Source of the DNA: Microbacterium abyssi
Lineage (GTDB): Bacteria > Actinomycetota > Actinomycetes > Actinomycetales > Microbacteriaceae
Reading direction: 5' to 3'
Assembly: GCF_015277895.1 (NCBI RefSeq)
Contig: NZ_CP063815.1
Location: forward strand, 3,038,001 to 3,102,000
Length of the DNA stretch: 64,000 nucleotides
The notes under the pieces were generated by a model. The model had not been told where the DNA came from. It saw only the letters and a program-made list of their open reading frames with translations, and did no database searches. This document shows, piece by piece, positions 59,342 through 64,000 of the stretch (positions are counted from its first letter, which is position 1; each line of letters begins with the position of its first letter). Both the position numbers and the translations under genes were made by a program.

Positions 59342-62046
59342 GCACCCCCGCCGAGCGCGCCGCCACGGCAGCGCACCAAAGCGTCGAGCATCACAGCGGC
59401 CAGGCCGAAGACCTCGTGGAAGAGCCTCACGGGGCAGCGCCCGACGACGCCGCCATCACAGGCAGGCAGCGTAAGGCCCCGGTCGCCAACGCCCCGTCGG
59501 GCGATCAGCCGCGCGACCTCGTCGCTGGGAGGCCGGTGGCGACGCCGGATCGCACCCTGCACATGATCGGGAATGCGCACCTGGATCCGGTGTGGCTGTG
59601 GCCGTGGCAGGAGGGGTATCAGGAGGCGCGCGCGACATTCGCAAGCGCGCTCGACCGGATGGACGAGTATCCCGATTTCGTCTTCACGTGCGACCAGATC
59701 GTCCTGCTGTCGTGGGTGGAGGAGCAGGATCCGGAGATGTTCGGCCGTATCGCCGAGCGGGTCGCCGAAGGCCGCTGGGTCAATGTCGGCGGCTGGTGGG
59801 TGGAGCCGGACTGCAACATGCCGATGGGCGAGTCGTTCGCACGCCAGGGGCTGTACGGGCAGCGGTACCTGCAGTCGCGCTTCGGGCAGATCTCCACCGT
59901 CGGCATGAACGTCGATCCGTTCGGCCACAGCGCGAGCCTGCCGCAGATCCTGCGCGGGCAGCGGATGGACTCCTACTGCTTCATGCGTCCCGGCCCGCAC
60001 GAGGGCGACCTCGACGAGACGCTCTTCCACTGGGAGTCCCCCGACGGCTCCCGCGTGCTCGCCTACCGCATCCCGTTCGAGTACTGCAGCCCGCCCGGGG
60101 ACGTCTCCGGACAGACGGAGAAGGCCCTCGGCCAGCTGGACCGCTCGCTCGGCGAGATGATGGTGTTCTACGGCGTGGGCAACCACGGCGGCGGCCCGAC
60201 CAGAGCCAACATCGAGTCGATCCACCGGTACGACCGGATGGGAACCTTCGGGAGGATGACGATGTCGTCACCGCGCGCGTACTTCGACGAGATGCTCAGC
60301 CGCGGCGAAGCGTTCCTCGGCACCCTCGCCGTCCGCGACGAAGACCTGCAGCACCACGCCCCGGGCTGCTATTCGGCGCACTCCGGCATCAAGGTCTGGC
60401 AGCGGAAGGCGCAGTACGCGGTGCTCTCCGCCGAGCGCTGGGCCGCCGTCGAGGTCGCCCTCGGCAGCGACGAGTATCCGCGCGAGGACCTCGAGCGCGC
60501 CTGGAAGCAGGTGCTGTTCAACCAGTTCCACGACATCCTGCCCGGGTCGGCGATCGAGCCGTCCTACGATGACGCGCGCGATCAGCTCGGCGAGGCCATC
60601 GCGATCTCGAAGCGGATCATCACCCGCGCGCACAATCGCATCGCGCGACGGATCCACGTGCCGACGGACACCGCGACGCAGCCGGTCATCGTCTTCAACC
60701 CGCATCCGTGGCCGGTCGCCGTCGATGTGGACATGCAGTACGGCGTCCAGCCGAACGGCGTGCGCGTCGTCGACCACGACGGCTCGGCCGTCCTCTCTCA
60801 GGCCACGCAGTCGACGGCCACCACCGGTGATCGCGGACGCGGCGCCGTGACGTTCCGCGCGGACGTTCCCGCCCTGGGGTACGCCCTGTACCGACTGCTG
60901 CCGGGACCTGCGCTGCCGGCACAATCGTCCCTCACCGTCAGCGACGACGGCACCGTCATCGAGAACCAGCATCTGCGCGCGGAGATCGATCCGGAGACGG
61001 GAGATCTCACCTCGCTGCTCGACAAGGCCAGCGGCGTGGACCCGCTCAGCGGAACGCGCGGACAGCCGCGCACCGCGGTGTGCGATGACCCGACCGACAC
61101 CTGGGGCCACCGGGTGATCTCCTACGCATGGCCAGGCGCCGCGATGACACTCGACCGCATCGTGGTGCGCGAGACCGGACCGCTGCGCTCACGCGTGCGG
61201 GTGGAGCGCTCCTGGGGCGCGAGCACCCTCATCGAGGAGTATCTGCTCGCCCACGATTCCGCTGCCCTTCGCGTCGCGGTCACGATCGACTGGCGCGAGA
61301 AGGCCCATCTCCTCAAGCTCAGGTTCCCGGTGGGGCTGACCGATCCGGCATCCACCTATGAGATCCCCTACGGCACCATCGAGCGGCCTGTCGACGGCGC
61401 CGAGGAGCCGGCGCAGTCGTGGGTCGACCTCACCGGCACCGTCGACGGCGCCGCAGCCGGCCTCACCGTGATCTGCACGACCAAGCACGGCTGGGACGTC
61501 TCGCCCGCCGGGTCGGCAGGATCGGACACCGCCAGCATCGGAATCACCGCGGTGCGCAGCCCGGTGTACTCCTGGCACGACCCCCGCCTGCTCGACCCCG
61601 AGGGCATCTACTCCTTCCAGGACCAGGGCGAGCAGCGCTTCGACCTCGAGCTGATCCCGCACGCCGGCGACTGGCGCACAGCGCAGCCGACTCGGCGCGC
61701 CGCCGTGCTGGGCGCCCCGGTGCGCGCTCAGCAGGAATCGTTCCACGACGGCGACCTGCCGCAGCGGCAGAGCTTCGCCGAAGACGGCGCCGGCGCTGTG
61801 ATGGTCACCGCGATCAAGGGCAGCGAGGACGCGCCTGACGGCGCAGCGACTGATCTCATCGTCCGCGCGGTGGAGACCCGCGGCAGCGCGGCATCCGCTC
61901 GTATCGAACTGCCCGTCGTCGATCGCACCATCGAAGCGGAGTTCGGGGCGCACCAGGTGCGGACGTTCCGGGTGCCGATCGATCCGAGCATCGACATCGT
62001 CGAGGTCGATCTGCTGGAGTGGCCGATCGGAGAGCCGCCGGCGTGA
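59338..62046 (+). CDS. GH38-family alpha-mannosidase-like glycosidase
   Basis: 902 residues. The metal and nucleophile motifs are LHMIGNAHLDPVWLWPWQEG (H81 and D83 zinc ligands) and MNVDPFGHSASLPQ (nucleophile D193), followed by the helical bundle (LFNQFHDILPGSAIEPSYDDA) and beta domains. No signal peptide, so it acts on an imported glycoside. The first 66 residues have no family match and look like low-quality extension; GTG 59536, preceded by GGGAGG, is an alternative start. I keep GTG 59338 because it overlaps the SIS stop (GTGA). Coupled to the next gene by GTGA. Confidence 0.9.
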   Translation: MSTPAERAATAAHQSVEHHSGQAEDLVEEPHGAAPDDAAITGRQRKAPVANAPSGDQPRDLVAGRPVATPDRTLHMIGNAHLDPVWLWPWQEGYQEARATFASALDRMDEYPDFVFTCDQIVLLSWVEEQDPEMFGRIAERVAEGRWVNVGGWWVEPDCNMPMGESFARQGLYGQRYLQSRFGQISTVGMNVDPFGHSASLPQILRGQRMDSYCFMRPGPHEGDLDETLFHWESPDGSRVLAYRIPFEYCSPPGDVSGQTEKALGQLDRSLGEMMVFYGVGNHGGGPTRANIESIHRYDRMGTFGRMTMSSPRAYFDEMLSRGEAFLGTLAVRDEDLQHHAPGCYSAHSGIKVWQRKAQYAVLSAERWAAVEVALGSDEYPREDLERAWKQVLFNQFHDILPGSAIEPSYDDARDQLGEAIAISKRIITRAHNRIARRIHVPTDTATQPVIVFNPHPWPVAVDVDMQYGVQPNGVRVVDHDGSAVLSQATQSTATTGDRGRGAVTFRADVPALGYALYRLLPGPALPAQSSLTVSDDGTVIENQHLRAEIDPETGDLTSLLDKASGVDPLSGTRGQPRTAVCDDPTDTWGHRVISYAWPGAAMTLDRIVVRETGPLRSRVRVERSWGASTLIEEYLLAHDSAALRVAVTIDWREKAHLLKLRFPVGLTDPASTYEIPYGTIERPVDGAEEPAQSWVDLTGTVDGAAAGLTVICTTKHGWDVSPAGSAGSDTASIGITAVRSPVYSWHDPRLLDPEGIYSFQDQGEQRFDLELIPHAGDWRTAQPTRRAAVLGAPVRAQQESFHDGDLPQRQSFAEDGAGAVMVTAIKGSEDAPDGAATDLIVRAVETRGSAASARIELPVVDRTIEAEFGAHQVRTFRVPIDPSIDIVEVDLLEWPIGEPPA

Positions 62047-63905
62047 GCGCGCTCGTCGCCGGTTCCGCCCTCACGCCGACGGTGGAGGTGCTCGATGCCG
62101 ACCCCGCCGGCTTCCGCATCGACGTCCGCCTCGACGGGGATGCGCATCGCATCACGGTCCGTCACATCGGGGAGGATGCCGTGGCCGCGGCGATCCGCAT
62201 CTCGGTCAAGGTCCCGGATGCCACGGCTCCCTGGTGGCTCATCCCCGGACTGTTCTACGGGGATGGCCGCCCCGCCGCGAACGATCGCCTCTATCCGCGC
62301 TTCGAGGCTGGCGCGGCGACGCCCGATCAACGAGACGGCTTCGTGAGCGACGAATGGCACTTCCGCTCGGATCGAGCCTCCACCCCGGTCGTCTTCGCCT
62401 GGCCCGCACCGGATCGCGCCGGTTTCGCGGTGTCCGCTGCGCCGAGCACTCCGCTCGGGCTCACGGGCGTCGGGTTCGCGTTGCGCGATGGCGCGGCCGT
62501 GCTCAGCGCGACGTTTCCTGCGCGCGAATTCCCGGTCACCTACTACGGCGACGCCGACCCGCGTCCGGCCGAGGTGCTGCAGCACCGGTTCGCCGCCGGC
62601 GAGTCGGTCGACCTCGTCGTGCGAGTTCACGAACTGACGCCAGACCGTCATGACTACGCGCGTGTGCTGCGTGAGCTGCACTCCGATTCTGCGGCGAGCG
62701 CACCGCTGCGCCCCTGGGTCGACATCCCCACAGCCGCTGCTCTGAGCGCCGAGGGGTTGCACCGCTGGCACTACGACCCTGACCCCGGCATCCTGCTGGA
62801 GACTGCCGGGTTCGACCGGGAGATCTCCGGGCGCGACGGCAACTCCGTCGACCGTCAGGCGATGCACGTCGGCTGGGTGTCCGGAATCCCCTGGGCCTAT
62901 GCGATGCTCCGGCACGCGACCCGCACGGACGATGAACCGCTCCGGGCGGCTGCCGAACGCGTGATCGACTTCTGCACCGCCGACCTGTCGCCGAGCGGCA
63001 CGTTCTGGGGCGTCTGGTATCGCGAGAGCGGGTGGACCCAGAGCTGGACCTCGCATCGTCGTGGGCTGCATGGACGCACGCTCGGCGAGGCGACCCAGTT
63101 CCTCGTGCGCGCTCTCACGCTCACAGATCGGGACGACTGGCGCAGCGCCGCGGCATCCAATCTCGACGCGGTCGTGACCCGGCAACGGGACGACGGCAAT
63201 CTCGGCAGCATCCATCATGCTGAAACCGGTGAGGTGCTGACGTGGGACGGCTCGGCAGGGCTGGCCTGGGCCGGGGCGCTCGCCGAGGCGGCCGACTGGG
63301 ACGAGCGCTATCTCGCGGCCGCGGTGCGCGCTGGACGCTGGTACGCGCGGTTCGTGCTCGACGAGCACCTGCACGGCGCCCCCGAGGATGTCGACCTCGC
63401 CGGCACCAGCGAGGACGGCTATGTCGCGGTGATGGCGTACATGGCGCTGCATCGGGCGACCGGCGACACCGAATGGCTGGACCTCGCACGACGCGCAGCC
63501 GACTTCGCCCTGTCGTTCCGCTACACCTACGACGTCGACTTCCCGGCGACCTCGATGCTGGGGATCTTCGGCTTCGGTACCCGCGGCGCCGACCAGGCCT
63601 CGCCCTCCAACCAGCACCTGCACGCGTACGGGCTCGTCATGACGAACGAGATGCTGCAGCTGTCCGACGCCCTCGGCGATAAGCATTACCGTGAGCGCGC
63701 GCTGGAATCGCTGGCGTGCTTCCGGCAGTTCGTCGCACGGTTCGACGGCGACTTCAACGCGTACCGGGGCATGGTGACAGAGCGCTACTACCAGACCGAG
63801 TGCTTCCAGCCGAAGGGGATGCTCCTCACCCTGTCGCACGCGTGGAGCGCGGGAGTCCTGCTGCTGGGCTGCGAGGATGCGATGGCGGCGGGAATCGTCG
63901 ACTGA
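62043..63905 (+). CDS. Six-hairpin (alpha/alpha)6-type protein, putative glycosidase
   Basis: 620 residues. An N-terminal beta-sandwich (about 1-215) is followed by an (alpha/alpha)6 region with repeated helices: PWAYAMLRHATRTDDEPLRAAAERVIDF, GEATQFLVRALTLTDRDDWRSAAASNL, GLAWAGALAEAADWDERYLAAAVRAGRWY and YVAVMAYMALHRATGDTEWLDLARRAADF. Glu and Asp in TSEDGYVAV and NQHLHAYG are candidate active-site residues. The closest known family is not recognised. No signal peptide. GTG 62043 overlaps the GH38 stop, so it is part of the ROK-SIS-GH38 operon. Confidence 0.78.
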   Translation: MSALVAGSALTPTVEVLDADPAGFRIDVRLDGDAHRITVRHIGEDAVAAAIRISVKVPDATAPWWLIPGLFYGDGRPAANDRLYPRFEAGAATPDQRDGFVSDEWHFRSDRASTPVVFAWPAPDRAGFAVSAAPSTPLGLTGVGFALRDGAAVLSATFPAREFPVTYYGDADPRPAEVLQHRFAAGESVDLVVRVHELTPDRHDYARVLRELHSDSAASAPLRPWVDIPTAAALSAEGLHRWHYDPDPGILLETAGFDREISGRDGNSVDRQAMHVGWVSGIPWAYAMLRHATRTDDEPLRAAAERVIDFCTADLSPSGTFWGVWYRESGWTQSWTSHRRGLHGRTLGEATQFLVRALTLTDRDDWRSAAASNLDAVVTRQRDDGNLGSIHHAETGEVLTWDGSAGLAWAGALAEAADWDERYLAAAVRAGRWYARFVLDEHLHGAPEDVDLAGTSEDGYVAVMAYMALHRATGDTEWLDLARRAADFALSFRYTYDVDFPATSMLGIFGFGTRGADQASPSNQHLHAYGLVMTNEMLQLSDALGDKHYRERALESLACFRQFVARFDGDFNAYRGMVTERYYQTECFQPKGMLLTLSHAWSAGVLLLGCEDAMAAGIVD

Positions 63906-63981
63906 CTGCGCTTGCCTGTCAAGCCCCTCGGCCTGCATCCGCCGGTGCCGCACGATGAGGCGAGACCCCGAGGAGGCGCGC

Positions 63982-64000
63982 ATGGACGTCATTCTGGTGC
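63982..64000 (+). CDS. Start of a further gene (cut by the window end)
   Basis: ATG 63982 is preceded by a strong ribosome binding site GAGGAGG with 5-base spacing. Only MDVILV can be read. That opening is seen in alpha/beta-hydrolase proteins, but six residues cannot support a call. Confidence 0.4.

Noticed and set aside
1..64000. CRISPR arrays, tRNA or rRNA genes, insertion sequences, prophage
   Set aside because: No repeat-spacer pattern, no cloverleaf or rRNA sequence, no transposase, integrase or phage structural gene was found on reading both strands by eye.

Overview
The window is high-GC, gene-dense DNA (56 complete genes, a partial gene at each end and one probable gene remnant) with many ATGA/GTGA stop-start overlaps, GTG starts and the frequent gat-gcc/gca-tcc codon pairs typical of Microbacteriaceae. 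The best guess is a Microbacterium. The set of D-arabinan-degrading families at 18-34 kb matches what is known from Microbacterium arabinogalactanolyticum, so a close relative is likely (inference, not proof). No rRNA, tRNA, CRISPR array, insertion sequence or phage gene was seen, and no stretch over about 250 bp lacks a gene.

Layout. 1-1.5 kb: two glycosyltransferases (minus). 1.6-11.8 kb: an XRE-cupin regulator followed by a tightly overlapping catabolic operon with two class III CoA-transferases, a metabolite:H+ symporter, an FAD oxidoreductase, an enoyl-CoA hydratase, a DHDPS-family lyase, a divergent SDR, an aldehyde dehydrogenase and a cytidine-deaminase-fold protein; its substrate is not obvious. 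11.8-16.9 kb: housekeeping-like genes, including MarR and ArsR regulators and a Tat-lipoprotein amine oxidase whose domain order looks circularly permuted.

17.0-35.0 kb: a D-arabinan (mycobacterial arabinogalactan/lipoarabinomannan) utilisation locus. Two lipoprotein GH183 endo-D-arabinanases should cut the polymer at the cell surface. A CUT1 ABC importer takes up oligosaccharides, and signal-less GH172 (exo-alpha) and GH116 (exo-beta) enzymes release D-arabinose inside the cell. A fucose-isomerase-family enzyme and an FGGY kinase then make D-ribulose and D-ribulose 5-phosphate. One LacI regulator and four copies of a GAAATCGATTTC-type operator tie the units together, and a cytoplasmic protein of unknown family (33987-34958) shares an operator with a GH183 gene. 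A small MNT/HTH gene, a lactonase and a P-loop kinase sit inside the same span.

35.1-39.2 kb: a tripartite tricarboxylate transporter (TctCBA) in one operon with a second DHDPS-family aldolase. 39.2-46 kb: GH1 glycosidase, a second CUT1 ABC importer and a divergent FAD oxidoreductase. 46-51.5 kb: an OtnC/OtnK/DeoR operon divergent from an FGGY kinase, a YihT-like aldolase and a racemase-like gene. 51.6-52.9 kb: CYP152 peroxygenase. 53-64 kb: a clan GH-D-like glycosidase, a tandem metallo-beta-lactamase protein, a second LacI regulator, then ROK kinase, GmhA-like isomerase, GH38 mannosidase and a six-hairpin protein. A second operator family (TGTGGGAACGATGYCACA-like, four copies) appears to join the GH1 gene, the second ABC importer, the GH-D-like operon and the ROK/GH38 operon into one regulon for a mannoside- or heptoside-type glycan.
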